From Rhodothalassiaceae bacterium (lineage in GTDB: Bacteria > Pseudomonadota > Alphaproteobacteria > Sphingomonadales > Rhodothalassiaceae), in NCBI GenBank assembly GCA_026004935.1, contig BPKC01000001.1, positions 1,403,491-1,467,490 of the forward strand: DNA of 64,000 nucleotides, in the 5' to 3' direction. A program made the translations under genes and the position numbers. This document shows positions 48,126 through 57,301 of the stretch, piece by piece (position 1 is the first letter of the stretch; each line of letters starts with the position of its first letter). The notes beneath the pieces are model-generated. The model saw only the letters and a program-made list of their open reading frames with translations, had not been told where the DNA came from and ran no database searches.

Positions 48126-49409
48126 ATGGCGCATATCGTGATACTGGGCGGGGGCGTCGGCGGCGTGTCGATGGCCTATGAGATGCGCGAACAGGCCCGG
48201 CGCGACGACAGGATCACCCTGATATCCGACCGTGACCATTTTCAGTTCACGCCGTCCAATCCCTGGGTGGCGGTCGGCTGGCGCGAGCCGGAGCGCATCA
48301 AGGTGCCGCTTGCCGAGCCGCTGGCACGCAAACGGATTGCATTCATGCCGCATGCGGCTACCCGCCTGGATCCCGCCCATTCCCGGATCGTGCTTGCCAA
48401 TGGCGAGTCGGTGGCCTACGACTTTCTGGTGATCGCGACCGGGCCGGAACTCGCCTTTGATGAGATTGAAGGCTTCGGCCCCGCTTCCCTCGGCGGCCAC
48501 ACCGTTTCGATCTGCACCACGGATCATGCGGCAGAAGCGAAGAGGGCCTTCGACCGTTTCATCACGGATCCGGGACCGGTCGTGATCGGTGCGGTCCAAG
48601 GCGCATCCTGCTTCGGACCGGCCTATGAATTCGCCTTCATTCTGGACGCCGAATTGAAGCGCCGGCGGATCCGCGACCGGGTACCGATTACCTTCGTCAC
48701 CTCCGAGCCCTATATCGGGCACATGGGGCTTGACGGGGTCGGCAACAGCAAGGGGCTGATCGAAGCGGCCTTCCGCGAACGCGACATCAAGTGGATCACC
48801 AATGCGAAGGTCGAGCGGTTCCGCGCCGATGGTCTTGACGTGATCGAGGTGGACGAGGACGGTGCCGAGAGGAAAAGGCACGCACTGGAGTCCCGTTTTA
48901 CGATGATGCTGCCGGCCTTTCGCGGGATCGCGCCGCTCAAGGGAATCGAAGGCCTCGTCAATCCGCGCGGCTTCGTGCTGACCGACCGGCATCAGCGCAA
49001 CGAGGCCTTCCCGAATGTCTTTTCCGTCGGCGTGTGCATCGCCATCCCCCCGGTGGGCAGGACGCCCGTGCCGGTAGGCGTCCCGAAGACCGGCTTCATG
49101 ATCGAATCCATGGTCGCCGCCGCCGCGCGGAACATCCGTCAGCTTCTTGACGGGAAGGAACCCGAGCACGAGGCCACCTGGAATGCCATCTGTCTGGCCG
49201 ATTTCGGCGACACCGGCATGGCCTTCGTGGCGATGCCGCAGATTCCGCCGCGCAATGTCAGCTGGACGGGGGAGGGCAAGTGGGTTCATCTCGCCAAGAT
49301 CGGTTTCGAGAAATATTTTTTGCGCAAGGTTCGCCAGGGTCAGACCGTTCCGCTCTATGAGCGACTCGTGCTGGATCTTCTGGGCGCGCACAAGATTCGC
49401 GCTGACTGA
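48126..49409 (+). CDS. sqr: sulfide:quinone oxidoreductase
   Basis: A 427-residue FAD enzyme that oxidises sulfide to polysulfide and reduces the quinone pool at the membrane. ILGGGVGGVSMA at 6-17 binds FAD. Cys130, Cys162 (GASCFGPAYEF) and Cys356 match the three redox cysteines known in A. ferrooxidans SQR (128, 160, 356). The C-terminal VHLAKIGFEKYFLRKVRQG amphipathic region would contact the membrane. Its divergent neighbour is the persulfide repressor, and a GAGGAGGAG site precedes it. Confidence 0.93.
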   Translation: MAHIVILGGGVGGVSMAYEMREQARRDDRITLISDRDHFQFTPSNPWVAVGWREPERIKVPLAEPLARKRIAFMPHAATRLDPAHSRIVLANGESVAYDFLVIATGPELAFDEIEGFGPASLGGHTVSICTTDHAAEAKRAFDRFITDPGPVVIGAVQGASCFGPAYEFAFILDAELKRRRIRDRVPITFVTSEPYIGHMGLDGVGNSKGLIEAAFRERDIKWITNAKVERFRADGLDVIEVDEDGAERKRHALESRFTMMLPAFRGIAPLKGIEGLVNPRGFVLTDRHQRNEAFPNVFSVGVCIAIPPVGRTPVPVGVPKTGFMIESMVAAAARNIRQLLDGKEPEHEATWNAICLADFGDTGMAFVAMPQIPPRNVSWTGEGKWVHLAKIGFEKYFLRKVRQGQTVPLYERLVLDLLGAHKIRAD

Positions 49410-49493
49410 ATGAAGTTCGTATGCTGTCGAGTGCGGCATGCATCGCCGACGATGGATGGCGCGCGCAGCGAAGAAGCGTGAGGGAGGATGACC

Positions 49494-50354
49494 ATGTCCG
49501 TTCCATCGACGGGCCGTGAGGTTGGGGCGGCTTTCCGTGATGGCCGTGTTGCGGGGCGGGGCGCAAAACGATCGGTTCTCCTGCGGCTGGCGGTAGCGCT
49601 CGTGGCCGGATCCTTCGCTCTGTTCGCAGGGATGGGTGCGGCGTCGGCCGAACCGACCAGGGTCGTCGTCCATGTCCTGGCGCAGGGGGCGAAGTTCATC
49701 GGCTCCAGCGTCGGCGGCGCCGAGGTGACCATCCGGGATGCCGCGACGGGCGCGCTGCTCGCCCATGGCGTCACGTCCGGGACCACCGGCGACACCGCGC
49801 GGATCATGCGCGCGCGCCATCCCCGCAACCGCGTGCTCTCCACCCCCGACGCCGCGCGCTTCGAGGCGGTGCTGGACATCGACGCCCCGCGCGAGGTGGT
49901 GATCACGGCGCGCGGGCCGCTGGCGGCACCCCAGGCGACGGCGGAAGCGTCCACGAGGCTGTGGCTCCTGCCCGGCGTCGATCGCACGGCGGGCGACGGC
50001 GTGCTGCTGGAGCTGTCCGGGCTCATCGTCGCGCCCGTCACCCCGGCATTCCACACGACGGCGTCGGCGGGAGCGCCGGTGGCGCTGGAGACCCGGCTGC
50101 TGATGCTGTGCGGCTGCCCGATCGCGCCGGGCCTGCTGTGGGATGCGGCGGATTTTTCGCTTTCCGTGCGCGTGACGGCCCCGGACGGGACGGTGACCAC
50201 CGTGCCCCTCGGCTACGGCGGCAGGACCAGCCATTTCACCGGCAGCTTCACGCCGCCCGCCGCCGGCGTCTACCGGCTGGAGTGGCTGGCGCTGCAGAAG
50301 AGCACCGGCCAGGTCGGCCGCGCCGAGACCACGCTCATCGTGACGGCGTCATAG
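49494..50354 (+). CDS. periplasmic protein of unknown function in the sulfide operon
   Basis: A 286-residue protein with a long N-terminal export signal (hydrophobic 29-50, cleavage near ASA-EP at 52). The mature part looks like two beta-rich domains: VVVHVLAQGAKFIGSSVGGAEVTIRD then VRVTAPDGTVTTVPLGYGG and a C-terminal VYRLEWLALQKSTGQVGRAETTLIVTAS strand set. A CGC pair is at 206-208. Similar to nothing I can name. The start at 49494 has GGGAGG at six bases. It lies between sqr and the RND genes in the same direction, so it likely works with that export system. Confidence 0.75.
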   Translation: MSVPSTGREVGAAFRDGRVAGRGAKRSVLLRLAVALVAGSFALFAGMGAASAEPTRVVVHVLAQGAKFIGSSVGGAEVTIRDAATGALLAHGVTSGTTGDTARIMRARHPRNRVLSTPDAARFEAVLDIDAPREVVITARGPLAAPQATAEASTRLWLLPGVDRTAGDGVLLELSGLIVAPVTPAFHTTASAGAPVALETRLLMLCGCPIAPGLLWDAADFSLSVRVTAPDGTVTTVPLGYGGRTSHFTGSFTPPAAGVYRLEWLALQKSTGQVGRAETTLIVTAS

Positions 50355-50406
50355 CACCGGGCTCAAGCGAGAGCGGGCGGAATCGCGCGGGAGGAAAGGC
50401 CGGCCG

Positions 50407-53400
50407 ATGGGGATGCTTTCAGCCGTCATCGACTTCTTCCTGAAGCGCAATGTGACGCCCTTTCTCATCGTGTTCTCGCTGCTGCTCGGCGCTCTCGCGC
50501 TTGCGCTCACCGCGCGCGAGGAGGAGCCCCAGATCGTCGTGCCGATGGCCGACGTGCTGATCCGCGCACCGGGCCTGTCGGTGGGCGAGGTCGAGCGGCA
50601 GGTGGCGACCCCGCTCGAGAAGCTCTTCGCCCAGATCGACGGGGTCGAGCATGTCTACTCCATGTCGCTGCCGGGCCGGGCCGTGGTCACCGTCCGCTTC
50701 TACGTCGGCGAGGACCGCGAGGAGAGCCTCGTCAAGCTCTACAACAAGCTCTATTCGAATACGGACCGGATCCCGCCGGATGTCGCCTCCTGGGTGGTGA
50801 AGCCGGTGGAGATCGACGATGTGCCCATCGTCATCGCCACCCTGTGGTCGGATCGCCCCGGGGAGGTGGACGATTACGCCCTGCGCCGCATCGCCGAGGA
50901 GGTCGAGACCGAGCTCAAGGCCCTGCCGGAGACCAACCGCACCGAGATCGTCGGAGGCCGGCCCCGGCAGATCCGGGTGCTGCTGGATCCGGATGCGCTG
51001 GCGGCGCACCGCACCTCGGCGCTCGATGTCGCCTGGGCGCTCGGGGTGTCGAACCGGCAGGCGCAGACGGAAGGCTTCGACCGGGCGGACCGGCACTTCC
51101 TCGTCGATGCCGGCGTCTTCTTCCCCGATGCCGAGGCGCTGCGCCGGGCCGTCGTCAATGTGGTCGACGGCCGGCCCGTCTATCTCTCGCAGGTGGCCGA
51201 GGTGGTGGACGGCCCGGCCGAACGCAGGGCGCTGAGCTGGATCGGCTTCGGCGCGGCGGCGGCCGGCGATCCCGGGGCGGGAGAGGTGACGCCGGGCAGG
51301 CTGTATCCCGCCGTCCACATCGCGGTGGCCAAGCAGAAGGGGACGAATGCGGTCACCGTGGCCCGCCGCATCGAGGAGCGGCTCGCCGAGCTGGCCGCCA
51401 CGCATTTTCCCGAAGGCGTCCATGTGCGGATCACCCGCGACTACGGCGAGACGGCCAACGACAAGGTCAACGAGCTCCTGGAAGGGTTGCTGGTCGCGCT
51501 CGTCATCGTCATCGCGCTGTTCGCCTGGAGCCTGGGCTGGCGCGAGGGGCTGGTGGTGGCGACCGCCGTGCCGATCACCTTCGCGCTCACTCTGTTCGTC
51601 AACTGGTGGGCGGGCTACACCATCAACCGGGTGACGCTGTTCGCGCTCATCCTCTCGCTGGGGCTCGTCGTGGACGACCCGGTGGTGGATGTCGAGAACA
51701 TCTACCGGCATCTGCGGGCCAAGCTGGAGCCGCCGCTCGATGCGGTGCGCCGGGCCGTCAACGAGGTGCGCCCGCCGATCCTTCTCGCGACGCTGGCGGT
51801 GATCGTCTCCTTCCTGCCCATGTATCTGATCACCGGCATGATGGGCCCCTACATGAGCCCGATGGCCTTGAACGTGCCGGTGGCCATGCTGATGTCGATG
51901 GTGGTCGCCTTCACCGTCACGCCCTGGCTCAGCTACCATGTGCTGAAGGCCAAGGCGGAAAAGGCGCCGCCCGATCCGGCTGCGCGCGACGTCACGAAGT
52001 CCGTGATCTACCGGCGCTATGAGCGCCTGATCGCCCCCTTCATCGAAAGCCCGCGGGCGGCGGCGCTGTTTCTCGGCGTGCTGGCACTGCTGTTTTTCGG
52101 GGCGAGCGCGATGGCCGCGCTCCGGCTCGTGCCGCTCAAGATGCTGCCGTTCGACAACAAGAACGAGTTCCAGATCATGGTGAACCCGCCCGAGGGCACG
52201 ACGCTCGAGCGCACGGATGCCATCGCCCGTGCCCTCGGCGAGGTGCTGCGGCGCGCCCGCGAGGTCAAGGATTTCGAAATCTACGTCGGCACCGCCAGCC
52301 CCATGGATTTCAACGGCATGGTCCGCCACACCTATCTGCGCGAGGGGCCCAATGTTGCCGACATCCGCGTGAACCTCATCGGCAAGAAGCGGCGTGAGCA
52401 GCAGTCCCACGAGATCACCCTGCGGCTGCGCAAGGAGCTGGAGGCGGTCGCGCACCGCATGGGCAGCCGCATCCAGATCGTCGAGGTGCCGCCGGGACCG
52501 CCGGTGCTGGCGACGGTGACCGCCGAAATCTACGGTGCCCCCGGCACCGACTACGAAACCATCAGGAAGGCGGCGCTCGTCACCGCGGCGCGTCTGGCGC
52601 GCGAGCCGGGGGTGCGCGATGTCGACACCACGGTGGAGGACGATGCGCCGCGGCTCGTCTTCGTCACCGACAAGGAGAAGGCGGCGCTTTCCGGGATCGC
52701 GACGGAGGACATCGCCGAGACGCTCGACATCGCCCTCGACGGCGCCGAGGTCGGCCGCCTTCACGACCCGCACGAGGCCCAGCCGCTGCCCATCCTTCTC
52801 GAGGTGCCGCGCGCGGAGCGGTCCGGCATCGACAAGCTCGCCGCGCTCACGGTGAAGGGCCGGCCCGGCATCGTGGAGGTGAGCGAGCCCGGCGGCACGC
52901 GCGCCGGTCCCGTGCCGGTCGTGCGCCTGGGCGAGCTCGGCCGCTTCGTCGAAGAGGGAGCGGAAAAGGCGATCTACCACAAGGACCTGAAGCGCGTCGC
53001 CTATGTCTATGCCGAACCCGTCGGCCGCGCGCCGGCGGCCGTCGTCGCCGATGTAGAGGCGGACCGGCTGGAGCCGGGGGAGCCGGCGCCGAAGATCGAG
53101 GGGCGGGTGCCGCGGCCGCTGTCGGAGCGCAGCTATCTGTCCAACGGCGGCGGCGACTTCTGGTCGCTGCCCGCGGGCACGCGGGTCGAGTGGCTGGGCG
53201 AGGGCGAGCTGAAGATCACCAGAGACGTCTTCCGCGATCTCGGCATCGCCTTCGGCGTCGCGCTCGTCGGCATCTACATGATCCTCGTCTATCAGACGGC
53301 GAGCTATGCGATGCCCTTCATCCTGATGCTGTCGATACCGCTCACCATGATCGGGATCATGCCGGGCTTCTGGCTGCTGAACCAGCTGAGCGGCGCCCCG

Positions 53401-53797
53401 ATCGCGGGCTTTGCGAACCCGACATTCTTCACCGCCACCGCGATGATCGGGATGATCGCGCTCTCGGGCATCGCCGTGCGCAACGCCATCCTGCTGATCG
53501 AGTTTCTCCATGTGGCGCTCGCGCGGGGGCATTCCTCTGCGCGAGGCGGTCTGCCATGCGGGAGCCGTGCGCACGCGGCCGATCCTGCTGACCGCCGGGC
53601 CGGCGATGCTGGCGGCGATCCCGATCACGCTCGATCCCGTGTTCTCGGGGCTCGCCTGGGCGCTGATCTTCGGGCTGGTGGTCTCCACCGCCTTCACCCT
53701 GCTGGTCGTGCCGATGACCTACTACTGGGTCTACCGCAACAGGCCCGGACACGGGCTGCCGCGGGGCATGACGGTTGTCGAGGAGTTGCCGGAATGA
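50407..53797 (+). pseudogene. RND efflux permease, reading frame shifted by one base near its end
   Basis: AcrB-like permease, about 1129 residues once corrected. N-terminal FFLKRNVTPFLIVFSLLLGAL is TM1, Asp423-Asp424 in GLVVDDPVVDVENIYRH is the proton relay of TM4, and a second set of segments follows. At the G5 run 53525-53529 the frame changes: upstream encodes HVALARG, and the matching permease end (IPLREAVCHAGAVRTRPILLTAGPAML) lies in the next frame to 53797. With four G it would be continuous. As read, the upstream frame runs into the downstream fusion protein. Error, mutation and programmed shift are all possible. Confidence 0.88.
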
Positions 53798-54897
53798 AGA
53801 TGAACGGACATGCGATCTGGCGCATCGGCGAGGCGGCGGCCGGCATCCTCGTCGCCGTCCTCGTGCTCGTCTGGCTCGCCGGCGGCTTCAACAGGAAGGT
53901 TCCCCCCGGCGAGGAGGCGCTGGCCGGCCCGGCGCCGCCTCAAGGCGCCGCGACCGCGACCGCCACGCCTGAAGAGGTCGCGGTCGTCGAATGGACGAGC
54001 GGCACGCTCGCCTCCGCCCGGCGCACCGCCGTCTCCTCCCGCATCCTCGCCCGCATCCGGGAGCTCAAGGTGCGCGCGGGCGACACGGTCAAGGCGGGCG
54101 ATGTGCTCGTCATCCTCGATGCGCGCGATTACGAGGCGCGGGTGCGGGCCGCGCGCGATGCGCTGAATGCCGCAAGGGCCCGCCTGAAGCTTGCCGAATC
54201 CGAGCTCGCCCGCATCCGGCCGCTGTTCGAGAAGGGGGTGGTTCCGCGCCGGCGTCTCGACGAGGCCGAAAGCGCCCATGATGCGGCCGCCGCCGAGGTC
54301 CGCCGCCTCGAGCAGCAGCTGCGCGAGGCCGAGACCCTGCTCAGCTATACCGTGATCCGCGCCCCGGTCTCGGGCCGGGTCGTGGACCGGCTGGCCGAGC
54401 CGGGCGACATGGCGGTGCCGGCCGAGCCGATTCTCAGAATCTACGATCCGACGCTGCTGCGCGTCGAGGTGCCGGTGCGCGAGGCGCTGGCGGTGCATCT
54501 CGGCATCGGCGACCGGCTGGATGTGGAGGTGCCCTCGCTTGCGGCACGCTTCGTCGGCACGGTCCAGGAGATCGTCCCGTTCGCGGATCCGGGCGCGCGC
54601 ACGCTGCTGTTCAAGATCGCGCTTCCCAGAGACGAGCGGCTGTTCGCCGGGATGTATGCGCGGGTGGCGGTGCCGGCCGGCCGCGCGCGGATCATCGCCG
54701 TGCCCGGGCAGGCGCTCACGCGCATCGGCCAGCTCCTGTTCCTGACCGTGCTGGACGGGGACGGCCGGCCGATCCACCGCATGGTCACCGCCGGCCGCAG
54801 GCTCGACGGCGACCGCATCGAGATTCTCTCGGGCCTCGCCGCCGGCGAACGGTATCTCGTGGCCGACGCCGGAGCCGGGCCGGAATCGCCGACCTGA
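53794..54897 (+). CDS. RND membrane fusion protein (HlyD/AcrA-type)
   Basis: A 367-residue periplasmic adaptor with an N-terminal membrane segment (about 15-31). A split lipoyl-like domain flanks a coiled coil: RIRELKVRAGDTVKAGDVLVILDARDYEA, then the helical hairpin region, then YTVIRAPVSGRVVDRLAEPGD. The beta-barrel and proximal domains follow. The start overlaps the permease stop (ATGA), and no outer-membrane TolC-like gene follows, so a shared channel must be elsewhere. It would link the RND permease to the cell surface. Confidence 0.92.
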   Translation: MKMNGHAIWRIGEAAAGILVAVLVLVWLAGGFNRKVPPGEEALAGPAPPQGAATATATPEEVAVVEWTSGTLASARRTAVSSRILARIRELKVRAGDTVKAGDVLVILDARDYEARVRAARDALNAARARLKLAESELARIRPLFEKGVVPRRRLDEAESAHDAAAAEVRRLEQQLREAETLLSYTVIRAPVSGRVVDRLAEPGDMAVPAEPILRIYDPTLLRVEVPVREALAVHLGIGDRLDVEVPSLAARFVGTVQEIVPFADPGARTLLFKIALPRDERLFAGMYARVAVPAGRARIIAVPGQALTRIGQLLFLTVLDGDGRPIHRMVTAGRRLDGDRIEILSGLAAGERYLVADAGAGPESPT

Positions 54898-54990
54898 GAG
54901 AAGGGGCCGGCGTGACCGGAGCAGTTGATCCGACGCGCCGACGGTGTCGCGGTCCGGTGGTCGGGTGCTCGCCTGATGAGCCGACCGCGA

Positions 54991-55227
54991 TCAGAACCGC
55001 CACGTCCACTTCATGCCGATCTTGATTTGCTCCGCAGCGCCGAGCTTGGGCTTACATTTGCATTTGAGGGCGATGACCTCACCGGCATTCAAGGTCTGGG
55101 ACCGGGCGCTCGTCGATGCCGCCGCGGCAAAAGACGCGGCTGCAAGCAGTGTGATCATCACCAATTTCGCCGACAGGCGCAGCGCCCGATCACGCGTCGC
55201 AATTGATGGACCGACAAACATCTTCAT
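54991..55227 (-). CDS. small secreted peptide with a CKCK motif
   Basis: A 78-residue protein with a signal peptide (hydrophobic 21-38; cleavage probably in the ASTSARS/QT region near 44). The mature part is about 35 residues, basic, with KCKCKPKLG at 55-63 and a WTWRF end. No family recognised. Its start overlaps the stop of the TPR gene (ATGA), so the two are translated together. It could be a toxin, modified peptide precursor or structural peptide; none is supported by more than shape. Confidence 0.65.
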   Translation of the reverse strand: MKMFVGPSIATRDRALRLSAKLVMITLLAAASFAAAASTSARSQTLNAGEVIALKCKCKPKLGAAEQIKIGMKWTWRF

Positions 55228-56195
55228 TTCTCCCCGGAATTTCCCGGCGTGGCGCGGTCGGTCGTCAGCGTGCAGTCCGACGACCCGGCCATGGCCGCGA
55301 TGAGCGGCGAATGGGCGTTCCCGTCTTCGATGACCCCGGTGCTCGCCGCGACGAGGCGCTTCTGGTCCGGCGTCGCCGCGAGTGCGGCCGCCTCGTCGAG
55401 AGCCTTGCGGGCGGAAGCATCATCTCCGTAGAGCGCGTACGACTGCGCAAGATTCATGTAGACGCCGGAGGCCATGTCCGCCATCGCGGGATCCCCGATG
55501 GTCTCGGCAATCCGCCGGTAATCGGCCGCGACCGCCTCGAGTTCAGGAATCGCCTTGCGGCCGTCAAGGGTCACATGCAGCAGGGCGCGCTCCATTCTCG
55601 CACTGAGGGTGAGGATGTCGTCCTCGCCCCGCGTTCGCGAGAATCCCTCGATGGCCCACGCATAGAGCCTGTCCGCGCGCCGGGCCAAGGCTTTCATCTT
55701 CTTCCGGGCGTCCCGGCTGTCCATCGCCGACGCGAAGCAGTGGCGAAGATCCGCGGGGATGGTTTCGCCGCGCGCGACGGGGTCGAGACGATCCACTTCA
55801 TCCGCGAGCATGCTGGCCAGCCGGTAGGAGATCAGCGGATCACGCGGTGCAAGCCGGTGAGCTTCCTCCTGATACGCGAGCGCCCTGTCCCTGTTTCCGG
55901 ACTCGTCATAGGCGCGTCCCAGTGCGGACAGCAGGCGGGCCTCGCCGGGCCATCTCGCCGCCGCGTCTTCGCCATAGACGATCGCGTCAAGCGCATGGTC
56001 GTGCTCGACGAGACAGAGAACCCGGCTGGCCGCCCCTTCGGCGGAGTCCCTATCCGGCTCCGGGCATTCGGCGCCGGCGGCCGACGCTCTTGCCGGGAGC
56101 GCGCCGAGGCCGAGAAGAAGAAGCGCGAGCGCGGCCGTGCCCGACCGCAGCAGCCCATTCGCCCGTGCATCGATGCGGTTGCACGATCTCGACAT
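55224..56195 (-). CDS. secreted TPR-type protein
   Basis: A 323-residue exported protein: signal peptide to about residue 40, then helical repeats such as ALGRAYDESGNRDRALAYQEEAHRLAPRDP near 90-119 and MNLAQSYALYGDDASARKALDEAAAL near 246-271, which have TPR character. Two Cys near 44 and 60 may be bridged. AGGAGGGG precedes the start. It is coupled to the downstream small CKCK peptide, suggesting a partner or carrier role. Function unknown. Confidence 0.75.
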   Translation of the reverse strand: MSRSCNRIDARANGLLRSGTAALALLLLGLGALPARASAAGAECPEPDRDSAEGAASRVLCLVEHDHALDAIVYGEDAAARWPGEARLLSALGRAYDESGNRDRALAYQEEAHRLAPRDPLISYRLASMLADEVDRLDPVARGETIPADLRHCFASAMDSRDARKKMKALARRADRLYAWAIEGFSRTRGEDDILTLSARMERALLHVTLDGRKAIPELEAVAADYRRIAETIGDPAMADMASGVYMNLAQSYALYGDDASARKALDEAAALAATPDQKRLVAASTGVIEDGNAHSPLIAAMAGSSDCTLTTDRATPGNSGEK

Positions 56196-56363
56196 CGGAT
56201 CCCCTCCTCTCCAAGAAGGCCCCCCATCCGACTCCGGCGCATTTCTACATCAAGGAGGTGACGAGATCAAGGCAAATGCATTCCGGAAGACGAATGCACA
56301 ATTCCGGTGCAGAATGGAAATCGAATCTGCCGCATGAAGCGGCGCCGTACGGGCACGGGACGC

Positions 56364-57137
56364 TCACAGTTCCCCGAGGAATCCCAGCACCCGCGTCGCG
56401 ACGGGGTCGAGCGCCGGCTCGCCGACCAGCCAGTGGCCGAAGTCCGGGAATTCCTCATACGCCGCACGCCCCTCGAAGGCTCGGGCCGCGGCGCGGATCC
56501 ATCCGATCGGCACGATCGCGTCCTGCCGTCCGCCGATGATGAGGGTCGGCACCGTGATCCGGCCGCGATCGACGGCGCTGGCGCGGCGGCGGTCGAGCCA
56601 CCAGTGGGACAGCTCGAAAAGCACCCGGCCCGAATCCCAGACATAGTTCGCGAATTCGCGCCGGGCCTCGTCTTCCGGGACGCCGGCGTTGAAGACGGTG
56701 GCGCGCACGCCCTCCCACGACGGCTTGTGCGGCCGCCGCCACCAGCCGGGGCGCTTCAGGATCGGGCCGAAGACCTTCAGGGGCTTGAGCCGGATCGGCC
56801 ACATCCCGGCGCTCGGCGCCGGGGCGAGCGCAATCAGCGCGCAGCCCCGCCCGCGTGCCGCAAGCTGCTGGGCGAGCAGCCCGCCCATGGAATGGCCGAT
56901 GATCACGGCCCGCTCGTCGAAGGCCTTGAGCTTCTCATCGAGATCATCGAGATAGTCGATGAGCGAGAGCGTGCCGAGGCCATCGGGCGGCGGGTCGCCT
57001 GGCGCGATGTCGTGATGCAGGAGATCGGGCGCGGCGACGCGGTAGCCGGCCGCCTCGAGCCGCTCGGCGAACCGCGCCCAGTAGGCCCCCTTGCCCCACA
57101 TGCCGTGGATGAGAAAGACGGACCGCCGCCCGGTCAT
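56364..57137 (-). CDS. alpha/beta hydrolase
   Basis: A 257-residue hydrolase with the complete triad: oxyanion-side HGMWGKG at 11-17, nucleophile Ser83 in GHSMGG, Asp206 in GGRQDAIVP and His235 in FGHW. A lid insert of about residues 110-190 is typical. Esterase or lipase-like; substrate unknown. No obvious operon partner. Confidence 0.9.
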   Translation of the reverse strand: MTGRRSVFLIHGMWGKGAYWARFAERLEAAGYRVAAPDLLHHDIAPGDPPPDGLGTLSLIDYLDDLDEKLKAFDERAVIIGHSMGGLLAQQLAARGRGCALIALAPAPSAGMWPIRLKPLKVFGPILKRPGWWRRPHKPSWEGVRATVFNAGVPEDEARREFANYVWDSGRVLFELSHWWLDRRRASAVDRGRITVPTLIIGGRQDAIVPIGWIRAAARAFEGRAAYEEFPDFGHWLVGEPALDPVATRVLGFLGEL

Positions 57138-57301
57138 CGCGCGCTCCTTCCCGCTCCTTCCCGCATCACCCGGCCATCGTGGCCCCGCGGCCCCTGCGCT
57201 GTAAAGGGCTGAGCCCGCGCCCCGTCACCGTGCCGCCATGCGGGCGCGGCGGAGGGTGGCGACAGGATCGGGCGGCGGCGCGGGAGCGCACAAGCGCGGG
57301 A

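Noticed and set aside
50419-53697. 1092-residue minus-strand frame opposite the RND permease
   Set aside because: Full antisense of a recognisable permease; low-complexity translation.
50407-54897. A true 1496-residue fusion of RND permease and adaptor protein
   Set aside because: The middle 90 residues of that frame (about 53530-53793) are low-complexity while the permease end is clear in the next frame; a one-base shift explains it better.
56252-56340. Perfect AAGGAGGTGA ribosome-binding-like sequence followed by an ATG
   Set aside because: The frame behind it runs antisense into the alpha/beta hydrolase gene and shows no motif; likely chance or part of the upstream region of the minus-strand TPR gene.
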